From contig NZ_KI421509.1 of the NCBI RefSeq assembly GCF_000473225.1, forward strand, positions 1,388,045 to 1,452,044: DNA of 64,000 nucleotides, in the 5' to 3' direction. The first letter of the stretch is position 1. Each line of letters opens with the position of its first letter. The notes under the pieces were generated by a model. The model ran no database searches, was not told where the DNA came from, and saw only the letters and a list, made by a program, of their open reading frames with translations. Below are positions 54,943-64,000 of the stretch, one piece after another. A program made the position numbers and the translations under genes. This DNA comes from Sedimentitalea nanhaiensis DSM 24252 (GTDB lineage Bacteria; Pseudomonadota; Alphaproteobacteria; Rhodobacterales; Rhodobacteraceae).

Positions 54943-55026
54943 ATGAAATTGGCGATGCACAATTGCTCATCAATTTCATACCTCCCTGTTGGACTTTGGC
55001 CGAGCCTAGTGCTCGGCCCTTTTTTT
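54943..55026 (+). ncRNA. Candidate trans-acting small RNA, AbcR-like by position and layout (about 84 nt)
   Basis: Starts near 54943 and ends in the T-run at 55026. Layout: 5' hairpin with perfect 10-base arms TATGAAATTG (54942-54951) and CAATTTCATA (54971-54980) enclosing further pairing (ATG/CAT); then an unpaired segment CCTCCCTGTT (54981-54990) complementary to a Shine-Dalgarno sequence; then a strong terminator (54998-55026). Small RNAs with CU-rich anti-SD stretches next to lsrB/vtlR are the AbcR family in Rhizobiales. No ORF of note is present. Expression is unproven and the family link rests on synteny and layout. Confidence 0.6.
54998..55026 (+). terminator. Strong Rho-independent terminator
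   Basis: Perfect stem GGCCGAGC (54998-55005) and GCTCGGCC (55011-55018) with loop CTAGT, followed by CTTTTTTT. It ends the candidate small RNA and would also end any read-through from the LysR gene. Confidence 0.9.
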
Positions 55027-55167
55027 GCCAAACGCCCGGCAAGCTTTACGCATGGATGCAACGCCAGGCAGGGAAATCTCAAAAATCCGAGTTTATCCGT
55101 GCATCCAAGTCCAAAATGCTGAAAATGCTGAAAATGCAGACGCAGGAAGATGACCGGGAGCGGACCA

Positions 55168-57447
55168 ATGGCTTTTTTCTCACGTATTTCACGTATTTCA
55201 GGTGTCGTCAGTCTACTCCTGCTCGGCCTGTGCGGACCAGCGGCTGCGCAAATGGGGCTTGCGGCATCATCCTCGCAAAGCGAACCCACGGTTACAGAGC
55301 TACCTGACCCCTTGACCCAGGATGCCGTGCGCGAAATGGTGGCGCGCATGTCCGACGATCAGGTTCGCGGCATGCTTCTGGATCGACTCGATGCCGTCGC
55401 AGCCGCAGAATCCTCGACCCGGCCCGAAAATGTATCCTTTTTCGGGCGTCTGAAAATCATCTGGACCGCGCTTTATTCCAACCCGCTGGACGCCATCGTC
55501 AAACTGCCGACTCTGATCACCAAGGAAGCCCGAGTCATTGCGGATTTCACCGCTTCGGTTGGCGGTGCGGTCAAGTTGCTGGCGCTGTTCGGCCTGATCG
55601 GTATTGTGCTGATCGTCGCCTACGGCGTCGAAGTGATCGCGGAACGGTTGACCCGAAACTGGCGCAAACAGACCGACCCGACGGAAGCAGGCAGTCTGAA
55701 AGAGTCCGTGCAATTCCTGTTTCGGCGCTTCATGCGGGAAATCTTCGGCCTCATGGTCTTCTATTTCACCGCGCGGACGGTCGGGCGTCTGCTGCTGTCG
55801 CCGGAGCAGCTGGCCTTTGCTGCCCCGCTTGTGACTTACCTCGTATGGTGGCCCCGCCTGGCCGGTGCCGTATCGCGGTTCGTCCTGGCCCCGAAACAGC
55901 CCGCCATGCGCCTGGTCAATGTCAGCGATCAGTGGGCCCGCTTCTTGCACCGGCACATGGTTGGATTGATCCTGCTGGCCGGTCTCACCCTGTTTGCTGT
56001 TGGCTTCAACATGGCCAACGGCGCTGATCTGGCGGAAACCCGGCTGGCGTTCTGGCTCGACTCTTCGATCTATCTGTACATCGTCTTCATTGCCTGGAGC
56101 GCCCGTGAAGGCCTGACCGACATGATGCTTGGCACCGATCCGGACCGCACCGAATTCGACGAATGCTTTGCGCGGTTCTATCCATATTTTGCCATGGGTG
56201 TGGCGGCCGTCATGTGGGTGATCGTCACTATACTGGCAGGGCTCGGCAAAACGGACCAATTGCTCAAAGGCGCGCATTACGTCACCATGTTCTGGCTGCT
56301 TATGCTGCCTTTGCTGGATACCGTGATCCGTGGGCTGGTGCGCCATTTGGTGCCTCCGATGATCGGCGAAGGCCCGCTGGCCGAAACCGCCTATCGTTCG
56401 ACCAAGCGCAGCTATATCCGCATCGGGCGCGTTCTGATGGCAGGTCTGGTGCTGATCCTGATCGCCCAGAGCTGGGATATCACTATCAATGATTTTCTCT
56501 CGGCCCGTCAGGGAATTGGCACAAACCTGATCGAATTCCTGATAACGCTTGCGGTCGGATATGTGGTCTATGAAATCGTATCCCTCTGGATCAACCGCCA
56601 GTTGGCAAAAGAACAGACCAGCGCCGCCCCCTTGGAGCAGGAAAGCGCCGCCGACGGCGGTGGCGCGGGCGGTTCACGTCTGGCCACGGTTCTGCCGCTG
56701 CTGCGCGTGACAGCACAGATCGCCATCGCGGTCATCTTCAGCCTGCTGGCCATCGGAGCCCTGGGGATCGACATCACCCCTCTGTTGGCCGGTGCCGGGA
56801 TTTTGGGCCTGGCCATTGGCTTTGGCGCACAAAAGCTGGTGGCAGACGTGGTGTCGGGAATCTTCTTTCTGGTCGATGATGCGTTTCGCGTCGGCGAATA
56901 TGTCGAGGTGGATGGCACGATGGGCACCGTTGAAAAGATATCGATCCGTTCCATGCAATTGCGCCACCACCTGGGGCTGGTACACACCCTGCCCTATGGT
57001 GAAATCCCCAAGATCACCAATTTCAGCCGCGACTGGGTGATCATGAAACTGAAATTCACCGTGCCCTTTGATGTCGATCCCGAAAAGGTGCGCAAGATCT
57101 TCAAGAGAATCGGTCAGGACCTTTGGGCAGACGAACGTTTCAAGGGCGATTTTCTCGAACCGTTCAAAAGCCAGGGCGTGTCTGGCATTGACGATGTCGG
57201 CATCACGATCCGGGGCAAGTTCATGGCCAGGCCCGGTACCCAGTTCATGATCCGCAAGGAAATCTATAACCGGGTGCAGGATGCCTTTGCCGAAAACGGT
57301 ATCGAATTTGCCCGCCGCGAAGTACGCGTCGCGATACCGGGCCTGGAGCACGCCGAGGATCTGACCGACGACGAAAAGAGTGCCATCGGCGCTGCGGCCA
57401 CCGGGGTTGTCCAGGCGCAGATCGAAAAAGAGAAAGGGGCCGGTTGA
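55168..57447 (+). CDS. Large MscS-family mechanosensitive channel (759 aa)
   Basis: Inner-membrane channel opened by membrane tension. A signal peptide comes first (cleavage near 'GPAAAQMG', about residue 28), then a periplasmic helical part, about ten hydrophobic helices (about 140-560), and the MscS core: pore helix 'LAGAGILGLAIGFGAQKLVADV' (about 540-562), 'GIFFLVDDAFRVGEYVEVDG' and 'LRHHLGLVHTLPYGEIPKITN' of the beta domain, then the alpha/beta domain to about 730. Size matches the long MscK/YbiO-type branch. I chose the ATG at 55168 (MAFFSRIS), with GGGAG upstream, over the ATG at 55150 whose AGGAAG lies too close. Confidence 0.9.
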   Translation: MAFFSRISRISGVVSLLLLGLCGPAAAQMGLAASSSQSEPTVTELPDPLTQDAVREMVARMSDDQVRGMLLDRLDAVAAAESSTRPENVSFFGRLKIIWTALYSNPLDAIVKLPTLITKEARVIADFTASVGGAVKLLALFGLIGIVLIVAYGVEVIAERLTRNWRKQTDPTEAGSLKESVQFLFRRFMREIFGLMVFYFTARTVGRLLLSPEQLAFAAPLVTYLVWWPRLAGAVSRFVLAPKQPAMRLVNVSDQWARFLHRHMVGLILLAGLTLFAVGFNMANGADLAETRLAFWLDSSIYLYIVFIAWSAREGLTDMMLGTDPDRTEFDECFARFYPYFAMGVAAVMWVIVTILAGLGKTDQLLKGAHYVTMFWLLMLPLLDTVIRGLVRHLVPPMIGEGPLAETAYRSTKRSYIRIGRVLMAGLVLILIAQSWDITINDFLSARQGIGTNLIEFLITLAVGYVVYEIVSLWINRQLAKEQTSAAPLEQESAADGGGAGGSRLATVLPLLRVTAQIAIAVIFSLLAIGALGIDITPLLAGAGILGLAIGFGAQKLVADVVSGIFFLVDDAFRVGEYVEVDGTMGTVEKISIRSMQLRHHLGLVHTLPYGEIPKITNFSRDWVIMKLKFTVPFDVDPEKVRKIFKRIGQDLWADERFKGDFLEPFKSQGVSGIDDVGITIRGKFMARPGTQFMIRKEIYNRVQDAFAENGIEFARREVRVAIPGLEHAEDLTDDEKSAIGAAATGVVQAQIEKEKGAG

Positions 57448-57611
57448 AAACCATCAGCCGGGCATCCGAACTGACACCGGAATCATGCCCACGACCTGCA
57501 CGATATCTCTCGCGGCCAGCTCGCCCGACCCGCGACAGCTTTCCCCTTCCCCCGACCGCGCGCTTGGCCTAAAAGCGGCCCAACTGCCGCTACCGGGGAA
57601 TTCCACGCGCC

Positions 57612-59771
57612 ATGCAAGAGCCAGCCATCACGCCTGACCTGATCCAAAGCCACGGCCTGAAACCGGACGAATACGACCGCATCCTGCAGATCATCGGCCG
57701 CACACCGACCTTTACCGAGTTGGGCATCTTTTCGGCCATGTGGAACGAACACTGTTCCTACAAATCCTCCAAGAAATGGCTGCGCACCTTGCCCACCGAG
57801 GGACCACAGGTGATCTGCGGCCCGGGCGAGAACGCAGGCATCGTCGATATCGGCGACGGGCAGGCCGTGGTCTTCAAGATGGAAAGCCACAACCACCCCA
57901 GCTATATCGAACCCTACCAGGGTGCGGCCACCGGGGTCGGCGGCATCCTGCGCGACGTCTTTACCATGGGCGCACGCCCGATCGCGGCCATGAACTCTTT
58001 GTCGTTTGGCGAACCGGACCACACGAAAACCCGTCGTCTGGTCAATGGCGTGGTCGAAGGGATCGGCGGCTATGGCAACTGTTTTGGCGTCCCCACGGTT
58101 GGCGGCGAGGTGCGGTTTCACGCCGCATATAACGGCAACTGCCTGGTCAACGCCTTTGCCGCCGGTTTGGCGCGCACCGACGGCATCTTTTATTCCGCCG
58201 CGTCTGGTGTCGGCATGCCGGTGGTTTATCTTGGGGCCAAGACCGGGCGTGACGGGGTTGGCGGAGCGACCATGGCCAGCGCCGAATTCGATGACACGAT
58301 CGAGGAAAAGCGCCCCACGGTGCAGGTCGGCGACCCGTTCACCGAAAAGCGCCTGATGGAAGCGACGCTGGAACTGATGCAGACCGGTGCGGTGATATCG
58401 ATTCAGGACATGGGTGCCGCCGGTCTGACCTGTTCCGCCGTCGAAATGGGCGACAAGGGCGGGCTGGGCGTGCGCCTGAACCTGGACGCGGTGCCCCAGC
58501 GCGAAGAGAATATGACGGCCTACGAAATGATGCTCTCCGAAAGCCAGGAACGCATGCTGATGGTGCTGCGTCCCGAGAAAGAGGCCGAGGCCCGCGCGGT
58601 GTTTGACAAATGGGATCTGGATTTCGCCATCGTCGGCGAAACCATTGCCGAGGACCGTTTCCTGATCGAGCACAAGGGCCAGGTCGTGGCCGATCTGCCG
58701 CTGGCCACCCTTTCTGGCTCGGCTCCGGAATACGACCGCCCGTGGACCCCCACACCGGCTGCCGAACCTCTGGCCGATGTGCCGCAGATCGACCCCATCG
58801 ACGGGCTGCGCGCGCTGCTGGCCAGCCCCAACTATGCGGCCAAACAATGGGTCTATGAACAATACGACACCATGGTCATGGCCGACACCGCCCGCACGCC
58901 GGGGCTGGGTTCGGGCATCGTTCGGGTCCACGGCACCGACAAGGCGCTGGCCTTCACCTCGGATGTGACGCCGCGCTATGTGCGCGCCAACCCGGTCGAG
59001 GGCGGCAAGCAGGCGGTCGCCGAAGCCTATCGCAACCTGTGCGCGGTCGGGGCCAAGCCGCTGGCCAGCACCGACAACCTGAATTTCGGCAACCCGGAAA
59101 AACCCGAGATCATGGGCCAGTTCGTCGGTGCGATCCAGGGCATCGGTGCCGCCTGTTCGGCGCTCGACATGCCTATCGTGTCGGGCAATGTGTCGCTGTA
59201 CAACGAAACCGATGGCACAGGCATCCTGCCGACACCGACGATCGGCGCAGTGGGTCTGTTGACTCATGTGGACGACATTATCGGCAACGAAGTACGCGAA
59301 GGCCATGTCGCGCTGCTGATTGGCGTCACCGTGGGTCACCTGGGTCAATCCGCCTTGCTGGCCGAAGTGTTCAACCGCGAAGAAGGCGATGCGCCCAACG
59401 TCGATCTCGAGGCCGAAAAGCGCAATGGCGAATTTATCCGCGCCAATCGCGATCTGATCAAGGCCTGCACCGATCTGTCCGATGGCGGCCTCGCATTGGC
59501 TGCGTTCGAACTGGCCGAACACGCGGGCGTCGGCGTGCATCTGGAAGACGCATCAACCGAGTTCCTGTTTGGCGAAGATCAGGCGCGTTATCTGGTGGCC
59601 TGCAACTTTGACCAGGCCGAGGCCTTGATGATCGCGGCGGGTCAGGTTGGCGTTTCGGTGACTTCGGTGGGACGCTTTACCGGCGATACGGTCTGGATCG
59701 GCAATGCGTCGGCCCCGTTGGCCGACCTTTCTCGGGTATACCGCAACAGCTTTGCAGAGCACGTCGCCTGA
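57612..59771 (+). CDS. purL: Phosphoribosylformylglycinamidine synthase subunit PurL (719 aa)
   Basis: ATP-dependent amidation step of purine synthesis, working with PurS and PurQ. Small (PurQS-dependent) PurL: '[21 protein letters not shown]' (about 36-56), '[23 protein letters not shown]' region with the conserved His (about 88-110), '[16 protein letters not shown]' (about 258-273), '[11 protein letters not shown]', and '[22 protein letters not shown]'. Length is standard for the ~720-aa form; purS and purQ are not in the window. Confidence 0.95.
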   Translation: MQEPAITPDLIQSHGLKPDEYDRILQIIGRTPTFTELGIFSAMWNEHCSYKSSKKWLRTLPTEGPQVICGPGENAGIVDIGDGQAVVFKMESHNHPSYIEPYQGAATGVGGILRDVFTMGARPIAAMNSLSFGEPDHTKTRRLVNGVVEGIGGYGNCFGVPTVGGEVRFHAAYNGNCLVNAFAAGLARTDGIFYSAASGVGMPVVYLGAKTGRDGVGGATMASAEFDDTIEEKRPTVQVGDPFTEKRLMEATLELMQTGAVISIQDMGAAGLTCSAVEMGDKGGLGVRLNLDAVPQREENMTAYEMMLSESQERMLMVLRPEKEAEARAVFDKWDLDFAIVGETIAEDRFLIEHKGQVVADLPLATLSGSAPEYDRPWTPTPAAEPLADVPQIDPIDGLRALLASPNYAAKQWVYEQYDTMVMADTARTPGLGSGIVRVHGTDKALAFTSDVTPRYVRANPVEGGKQAVAEAYRNLCAVGAKPLASTDNLNFGNPEKPEIMGQFVGAIQGIGAACSALDMPIVSGNVSLYNETDGTGILPTPTIGAVGLLTHVDDIIGNEVREGHVALLIGVTVGHLGQSALLAEVFNREEGDAPNVDLEAEKRNGEFIRANRDLIKACTDLSDGGLALAAFELAEHAGVGVHLEDASTEFLFGEDQARYLVACNFDQAEALMIAAGQVGVSVTSVGRFTGDTVWIGNASAPLADLSRVYRNSFAEHVA

Positions 59772-59861
59772 CCGCCCAGACTGGATAGTGCAGAGGTTGC
59801 TCCCTTGCACGCACCGCGCCACCGTCCTACATCTGATGCAACACAGTGAAAGAAAGTCCCC

Positions 59862-60104
59862 ATGGCCATACAAGCCCACGAGATCGAAGACCTGATCCGC
59901 GCCAGCTTTCCGGATGCCAAGATCACCATCACCGATCTGGCTGGCGACGGAAACCACTATGCTGCCGAGGTCATCGACGCCAGCTTTCGCGGCCAGAACC
60001 GGGTGCAGCAACAACGCGCGGTCTATGCCGCGCTCAAAGGCAAGATGGACGGCAGCCAGGGCGAGTTGCACGCCTTGGCGCTGACCACCAAAGCCCCCGA
60101 CTGA
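59862..60104 (+). CDS. BolA family protein (80 aa)
   Basis: Small class I KH-like protein that pairs with CGFS-type monothiol glutaredoxins to bind a [2Fe-2S] cluster or sense iron. Seen: '[31 protein letters not shown]' region (about 8-38) with His32, and '[15 protein letters not shown]' with a later conserved His ('ELHALAL', about 69-75). The grxD gene follows 26 bases downstream, the classic BolA-Grx4 pair. Probably the short BolA/IbaG type. Confidence 0.92.
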   Translation: MAIQAHEIEDLIRASFPDAKITITDLAGDGNHYAAEVIDASFRGQNRVQQQRAVYAALKGKMDGSQGELHALALTTKAPD

Positions 60105-60130
60105 GACCAGATTTACAAAGGACACGCGAC

Positions 60131-60493
60131 ATGAGCGAAACAGCCACACAGATCCAGGACACCATCAGCAAGAACGATGTCGTGCTCTACATGAAAGGCA
60201 CCAAGGAAATGCCACAATGTGGGTTTTCAAGCCGCGTCGCGGGCGTGCTGAACTATATGGGCGTCGATTTCGCCGATGTGAACGTACTGGCCGACGAAGC
60301 GATCCGCCAGGGGATCAAGGATTTCTCGGACTGGCCGACAGTCCCGCAGCTCTACGTCAAGGGCGAGTTCGTCGGCGGCTGCGACATCATCACCGAAATG
60401 ACCCTGTCAGGCGAGCTGGACACGCTGTTTGAGAAAAACGGTGTCAGCTACGACAAGGACGCCGCCGACAAGATCCGCGAAGCCAACGGATAA
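60131..60493 (+). CDS. grxD: Monothiol glutaredoxin Grx4 (GrxD, 120 aa)
   Basis: Fe-S carrier and iron-homeostasis factor. The CGFS active site is 'PQCGFSSRV' with Cys30, followed by '[24 protein letters not shown]' (WPTxPQ and GGxD glutathione-binding motifs, about 68-92). 'YMKGTKEMP' precedes the active site, as typical. It is 26 bases downstream of bolA in one operon. A perfect hairpin follows 19 bases after the stop. Confidence 0.95.
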   Translation: MSETATQIQDTISKNDVVLYMKGTKEMPQCGFSSRVAGVLNYMGVDFADVNVLADEAIRQGIKDFSDWPTVPQLYVKGEFVGGCDIITEMTLSGELDTLFEKNGVSYDKDAADKIREANG

Positions 60494-60512
60494 CCGCGAC
60501 ACTGACCTGTGA

Positions 60513-60538
60513 GGCGTTTCAGGTCACCCTGAAACGCC
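60513..60538. terminator. Perfect hairpin after grxD
   Basis: GGCGTTTCAGG (60513-60523), 4-base loop, CCTGAAACGCC (60528-60538). The 11-base stem has no mismatch. No T-run follows (an A-rich stretch ATAAAAACCC comes about 10 bases later), so it is a probable but not classical terminator for grxD, or an RNA-stabilising element. Confidence 0.6.
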
Positions 60539-60611
60539 AGAACGTCATAAAAACCCGGACAGGGGCCAATTTTGGCAGAGCCGGGCGCAGCGATTCCAAC
60601 CGCTTACAGAG

Positions 60612-60635
60612 ATTTGTTTCGCGCGCGAAACAAAT
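60612..60635. repeat. 24-base perfect palindrome between grxD and zapA
   Basis: Half-site ATTTGTTTCGCG at 60612-60623 followed at once by its reverse complement CGCGAAACAAAT (60624-60635), with no central spacer. It lies between the convergent grxD and zapA genes in an AT-rich stretch. It could be a dimeric protein-binding site or a bidirectional terminator (T-rich arms), although the GCGCGC centre would force a small loop in RNA. Confidence 0.7.
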
Positions 60636-60676
60636 TAATCTAACTTAACAGACTGTAAAACAAAGCTAAATCGAAA

Positions 60677-61072
60677 TCACCTGGCCCCATGTTCCTCGAT
60701 CTCGGCGGCCAATGCCTCGGCGCGGGCGGCGAGTTCGGCCAGCGTGTCGGTGACCACTGCGGGCACAACCGGAACTTCGATCCGCTCCGGCGCGGGACCG
60801 GGGGCCTGGCGCATCTGTTCAACCTCGGCAGTACGCTGCGCCAACAACGTCTCGACCTCCCTGATGCGATCCTCGCATGCGGCGGTCTTGTCGGCCAGCA
60901 TCAGCCCCGCCATCAACAGCATCCGGGCCTCGGGCATCCGTCCGATCTGATCCGACAGCACCTGGGCTTCGTCATCCAACATCTTGGCGGCCGAGTGCAA
61001 ATAGCTTTCCTCGCCCTCCTGACAGGAGACTTCGAAACCGCGTCCGCCGATCTTGATGGTCACTTCGGGCAT
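60677..61072 (-). CDS. zapA: Cell division protein ZapA (131 aa)
   Basis: FtsZ-ring stabiliser. Seen: 'MPEVTIKIGGRGFEVSCQEGEESYLHSAAKMLD' region (ZapA globular head, about 1-34), then 'GRMPEARMLLMAGLMLADK' and a long helical coiled-coil tail (about 70-131) with Ala/Glu heptads. The ATG at 61072 shares a base with the stop of the upstream gene (TGATG), so the two are translationally coupled; a GTG one codon earlier is less likely. Confidence 0.9.
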   Translation of the reverse strand: MPEVTIKIGGRGFEVSCQEGEESYLHSAAKMLDDEAQVLSDQIGRMPEARMLLMAGLMLADKTAACEDRIREVETLLAQRTAEVEQMRQAPGPAPERIEVPVVPAVVTDTLAELAARAEALAAEIEEHGAR

Positions 61073-61605
61073 CACACTTCCTCTCCCTGACGCGCGGCGG
61101 CGGATCCCGCCAGCAACGGTTCCAGCTTGGCCAGCACGGCACCGATCTCGGCCACGTCGGTGGCCCGGGCCGCACGCAACCCTTCCAGTTCGGCCTGCAT
61201 CGCCTGGTTGATCAGTTCGGGCTCGCCGACACCGCTTTCGTTGGCCGCGCGCAGGGCCGCGTTGCTTTGGCGCAGCTGATCGTTGGCGGCACGCAACCGT
61301 TGCACATCCGTGTCCAGCCGCCGCATGGCGTCGCCTTGCGCCGCCAATTCGGCGCGCAGGGTCTGAACCTCGGCAGCGTTGTCCAGATCCGCCCGCAAGG
61401 CCGCCAGCTCATCGGCGTGCCGGGCCTTGAGCAACCGCAAACGCTCTTGAAGCTGGGCATTTGCCAGCTGTTCTTCTTCCAGCGCCTGGGCCAGCATCGG
61501 ATCCGGTGCCGCTGTGATCTCACGTTCCGCCATCGCCGACACACCGACGCCAATACGCTCCATTGCGGCTGTGATACGACCGTGCAATTCCTCGATCTGA
61601 CTCAT
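61072..61605 (-). CDS. Coiled-coil protein encoded upstream of and coupled to zapA (177 aa)
   Basis: No enzyme or membrane motif. Almost the whole chain (about 5-175) is predicted helical coiled coil, rich in Ala, Leu, Glu, Gln and Arg with repeated 'LRA', 'QLQERLRLL', 'LRAELAAQ' heptads. It has no signal peptide. Its stop overlaps the zapA start by one base. By size and context it may be a Z-ring-associated partner of ZapA (as ZapB is in E. coli, though this is not recognisably ZapB); that is inference. The ATG at 61605 has AGGTAGGG upstream. Divergent from tkt. Confidence 0.75.
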   Translation of the reverse strand: MSQIEELHGRITAAMERIGVGVSAMAEREITAAPDPMLAQALEEEQLANAQLQERLRLLKARHADELAALRADLDNAAEVQTLRAELAAQGDAMRRLDTDVQRLRAANDQLRQSNAALRAANESGVGEPELINQAMQAELEGLRAARATDVAEIGAVLAKLEPLLAGSAAARQGEEV

Positions 61606-61873
61606 ACGCCCTACCTTTTCGTGCGGCACAAATGTTCACAGATCCCGATGGCCCCGGCGTGGCCTGCGCGGGCGAATCGGGCATCCTGTTCAATTGGTAG
61701 CAGTCTAGACGCTGCCTGTGCAAATTTCACACCGTTTGGTTTCAACAACTTGGCCCGCAGACCTGATGCGACACCGCCCAGGCGGCTTGCGGGTGCTTGA
61801 TCTTTGGGGTGCGGCTGGTATTCAGCAGGCCAATTGCCGCCACTTGCAGCGGAACAGTCAAAGGAACTGCCTC

Positions 61874-63892
61874 GTGGATATTAACGCCCTGCGCACCGCC
61901 AACCCCGAACATTGGTCCAAAGCGGCGGCCATCCGTGCCCTGACCCTGGATGCCGTCCACGCCGCCAATTCCGGTCATTCGGGAATGCCTATGGGCATGG
62001 CCGATGTCGCCACGGTTCTGTTCGAAAAGCACCTCAAATTCGACGCCACCGCGCCGAACTGGCCGGATCGCGACCGGTTTATCCTGTCCGCCGGGCATGG
62101 CTCGATGCTGCTGTATTCGCTGCTGCACCTGACCGGCTATGCCGACATGCCGATCGAAGAGATCAAGAATTTCCGCCAATGGGGCGCCCGCACAGCGGGG
62201 CACCCGGAATACGGCCATGCCAGCGGCATCGAGACCACCACCGGCCCGCTGGGCCAGGGCCTTTCCAATGCGATTGGCTTTGCCATCGCCGAAGAGATCC
62301 AGCGCGCCCGCTTTGGCAAGAAAGTCGTGGATCATCATACCTATGTCATCGCTGGCGACGGCTGTCTGATGGAAGGCATCAGCCAAGAGGCCATCGGTCT
62401 GGCCGGGCGGCACCAACTGGGCAAGTTGATCGTGCTGTGGGACAACAACAACATCACCATCGACGGCACCGTCGAACTGTCCGACCGCACCAATCAGGCG
62501 ATGCGCTTCAAGGCCGCAGGCTGGCAGGTGCTCGAGATCGACGGCCATGATCCCCAGGCAATCGACGAGGCCTTGACCAAGGCAAAAACCGGCAAGAAGC
62601 CGACGATGATTGCCTGCAAGACCCATATCGCCCTGGGGCACGCGGCGCAGGACACGTCAAAGGGCCATGGAGCCCTTACGGATCCGGAACAACTGGCCGC
62701 CGCCAAACAGATCTATGGCTGGACCACCGGCCCGTTCGTTGTGCCCGAGGACATCAAAGCAGCGTGGGAAGCGATAGGTGCGCGCGGGGCGATCGCCCGG
62801 CAGGACTGGGAAAACCGCCTGGCGAGCCTGTCCGAGCGTCGCCGGAACGAGTTTAGCCGCGCCTATGCCCGCGACGTGCCAAAACGCTTTGCCGCAACCA
62901 TCCGGGCGCTGAAAAGGCAGAACTCTGAAGCCGCGCCCAAAGTCGCCACCCGCAAGTCCAGTGAAATGGTGCTTGAGGTGATCAACCCGATCATGAGCGA
63001 AACCGTGGGCGGCAGCGCCGACCTGACGGGATCCAACAACACCAAAACCGGCGACATGGGCGTCTTCGATACCGACAACCGCAAGGGTCGCTACATCTAT
63101 TATGGCATCCGCGAGCATGGCATGGCCGCCGCGATGAACGGCATGGCGCTGCATGGCGGCATCCGTCCCTATGGCGGCACGTTCATGTGTTTCACCGACT
63201 ATGCCCGCCCGTCGATGCGGCTGGCGGCATTAATGAAAATCCCGACCGTGTTCGTGATGACCCATGACAGCATCGGATTGGGCGAAGACGGCCCAACGCA
63301 CCAGCCTGTCGAACATCTGGCAATCAGCCGCGCGACCCCCAACACGTGGGTGTTCCGCCCCGCCGACACGGTGGAAACCGCCGAAGCCTGGGAACTGGCG
63401 CTCAGCAGCAAGCAAACACCGTCGGTGCTGTCGCTGACCCGCCAAAGCCTGCCCACCGTGCGGCTGGAGCACAAGCAGCGGAACCTGAGCGAACAGGGGG
63501 CCTATGTTCTTGCCGATACCGTGCGCAAGCGGCAGGTGATCCTGATTGCCACCGGATCCGAGGTTTCGATTGCTCTGGAAGCGCGTGACATTCTCGAAGG
63601 TCAGGGCATCGGCACCCGGGTCGTTTCAATGCCCTGTATGGAGTTGTTCGCCGAACAGGACGAAGCCTATCGCCGCAAGGTTCTGCCTGCGGGCCCGGTG
63701 CGCGTCGGCATCGAAGCCGCCGTGCGGCAGGGCTGGGACCGGTGGCTGCTGGGCGAGCGCGGTCGCGAAGCCAAGTCTGCGTTCATCGGCATGGACAGCT
63801 TCGGCGCCTCGGCCCCGGCAGAAGAGTTGTTCGAGAAGTTCGGCATCACCGTCGAGGCCACGGTCGCCAAGGTCAAGGAACTGCTGGGCTGA
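61874..63892 (+). CDS. tkt: Transketolase Tkt (672 aa)
   Basis: Thiamine-diphosphate enzyme moving two-carbon units in the pentose-phosphate and Calvin pathways. Seen: '[20 protein letters not shown]' (about 28-47), '[21 protein letters not shown]', '[18 protein letters not shown]' (about 115-132), the TPP motif '[23 protein letters not shown]' region (about 157-179), 'DNNNITIDG', '[16 protein letters not shown]' (catalytic Glu, about 415-430), and '[20 protein letters not shown]'. The start is GTG (61874), the only in-frame start that gives the usual N terminus, with AAGGAA upstream. The longer open frame to 61718 is not family-like. Confidence 0.94.
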   Translation: MDINALRTANPEHWSKAAAIRALTLDAVHAANSGHSGMPMGMADVATVLFEKHLKFDATAPNWPDRDRFILSAGHGSMLLYSLLHLTGYADMPIEEIKNFRQWGARTAGHPEYGHASGIETTTGPLGQGLSNAIGFAIAEEIQRARFGKKVVDHHTYVIAGDGCLMEGISQEAIGLAGRHQLGKLIVLWDNNNITIDGTVELSDRTNQAMRFKAAGWQVLEIDGHDPQAIDEALTKAKTGKKPTMIACKTHIALGHAAQDTSKGHGALTDPEQLAAAKQIYGWTTGPFVVPEDIKAAWEAIGARGAIARQDWENRLASLSERRRNEFSRAYARDVPKRFAATIRALKRQNSEAAPKVATRKSSEMVLEVINPIMSETVGGSADLTGSNNTKTGDMGVFDTDNRKGRYIYYGIREHGMAAAMNGMALHGGIRPYGGTFMCFTDYARPSMRLAALMKIPTVFVMTHDSIGLGEDGPTHQPVEHLAISRATPNTWVFRPADTVETAEAWELALSSKQTPSVLSLTRQSLPTVRLEHKQRNLSEQGAYVLADTVRKRQVILIATGSEVSIALEARDILEGQGIGTRVVSMPCMELFAEQDEAYRRKVLPAGPVRVGIEAAVRQGWDRWLLGERGREAKSAFIGMDSFGASAPAEELFEKFGITVEATVAKVKELLG

Positions 63893-63920
63893 CACATGCC
63901 CTGTGCGGCGTCCGAATGTT

Positions 63921-64000
63921 TCACTCGGGCGCCGCGGCATCGACGGTGACGGGCGCAGGGGCCGGCCTCCCACCCCGCGCCGTTATGTGATGCGATCCAT
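63921..64000 (-). CDS. Possible C-terminal end of a gene entering from the right edge
   Basis: On the minus strand, one frame is open from the window edge to a TGA at 63921-63923 and encodes a tail ending 'GRPAPAPVTVDAAAPE'. Codon choice is GC-ending like neighbouring genes, and the Pro/Ala-rich, acidic tail is plausible as a C terminus, convergent with tkt. It is too short to identify, and random open frame of this length is possible in GC-rich DNA. Confidence 0.35.
   Translation of the reverse strand, partial: GSHHITARGGRPAPAPVTVDAAAPE

Noticed and set aside
55110-55141. Short tandem repeat (AAAATGCTG, about three units) before the MscS gene
   Set aside because: Small and upstream of the chosen start; possibly slippage-prone, but too short to support phase variation or a regulatory role.
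61718-61873. Upstream in-frame extension of tkt
   Set aside because: It contains no transketolase-like sequence; the GTG at 61874 with AAGGAA upstream gives the normal N terminus.
1-64000. CRISPR arrays, rRNA genes, insertion sequences
   Set aside because: No regularly spaced repeats, no rRNA-like stretches and no transposase motifs were seen on either strand.

Overview
This is a GC-rich, gene-dense chromosomal segment (roughly 60-65% GC by eye) from an alphaproteobacterium, most likely a Roseobacter-group member of the Rhodobacteraceae. Pointers are a B12-dependent ribonucleotide reductase, a VPLPA-CTERM surface protein, a holin/endolysin pair of the gene-transfer-agent (GTA) release type, a fused indolepyruvate:ferredoxin oxidoreductase, an LsrB/VtlR-like LysR regulator, and an alphaproteobacterial-type SOS box (GAAC-N7-GAAC) in front of lexA. 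No IS element, integrase, CRISPR array, rRNA or complete prophage was seen. There is one tRNA gene (Pro, TGG).

Layout. 1-9.1 kb: edge fragment of an ABM-domain protein, an esterase, a DUF3300/DUF2950 envelope pair, an alkylbase DNA glycosylase, cobK, an MFS carrier, and a coupled minus-strand set cimA - methyltransferase - squalene/phytoene-synthase-like gene. 9.1-12.5 kb: cysS, preceded by a tiny Cys-rich leader ORF, then an aminotransferase and an outer-membrane barrel protein. 12.5-20.2 kb: an MttB-family methyltransferase, an EF-hand protein, a repeat-rich non-coding stretch, nrdJ with its long upstream region, a lipoprotein and tRNA-Pro. 20.2-27.3 kb: DUF192 protein and a double cold-shock-domain protein, pdxH, fabI, LysE carrier, xanthine phosphoribosyltransferase, aminotransferase, PpiD-like chaperone. 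27.3-37.1 kb: trpE, two minus-strand envelope genes, then trpG-trpD-trpC-moaC-moeA-lexA. 37.1-42.2 kb: comEC, gltX, gltA. 42.3-50.3 kb (minus): paaG-like gene, ccmH, ccmF, holin, endolysin, ccmE, argC, murI, acyltransferase. 50.3-57.5 kb: the oxidoreductase, its divergent LysR gene, a probable small RNA, and an MscS-type channel. 57.6-64 kb: purL, bolA, grxD, convergent zapA plus a coiled-coil partner, tkt, and a probable edge fragment.

Functional themes. Most genes are core metabolism: tryptophan and branched-chain amino acid biosynthesis, purines, cofactors, cytochrome c maturation, Fe-S/glutaredoxin, and cell division. The less ordinary items are regulatory or mosaic. They are (i) a 13-codon leader with five Cys codons ahead of cysS, with mutually exclusive hairpins; (ii) a promoter - stem-loop - CCTCCC - terminator unit downstream of the LsrB/VtlR-like gene, at a position like that of the AbcR small RNAs; (iii) a GTA-type lysis pair inside the cytochrome c maturation cluster; (iv) an abrupt drop in GC within the 3' third of cysS; (v) a candidate NrdR-box pair and a DnaA box upstream of nrdJ; and (vi) a hairpin-rich repeat region downstream of nrdJ. 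All calls are from reading the sequence; no database search was possible.
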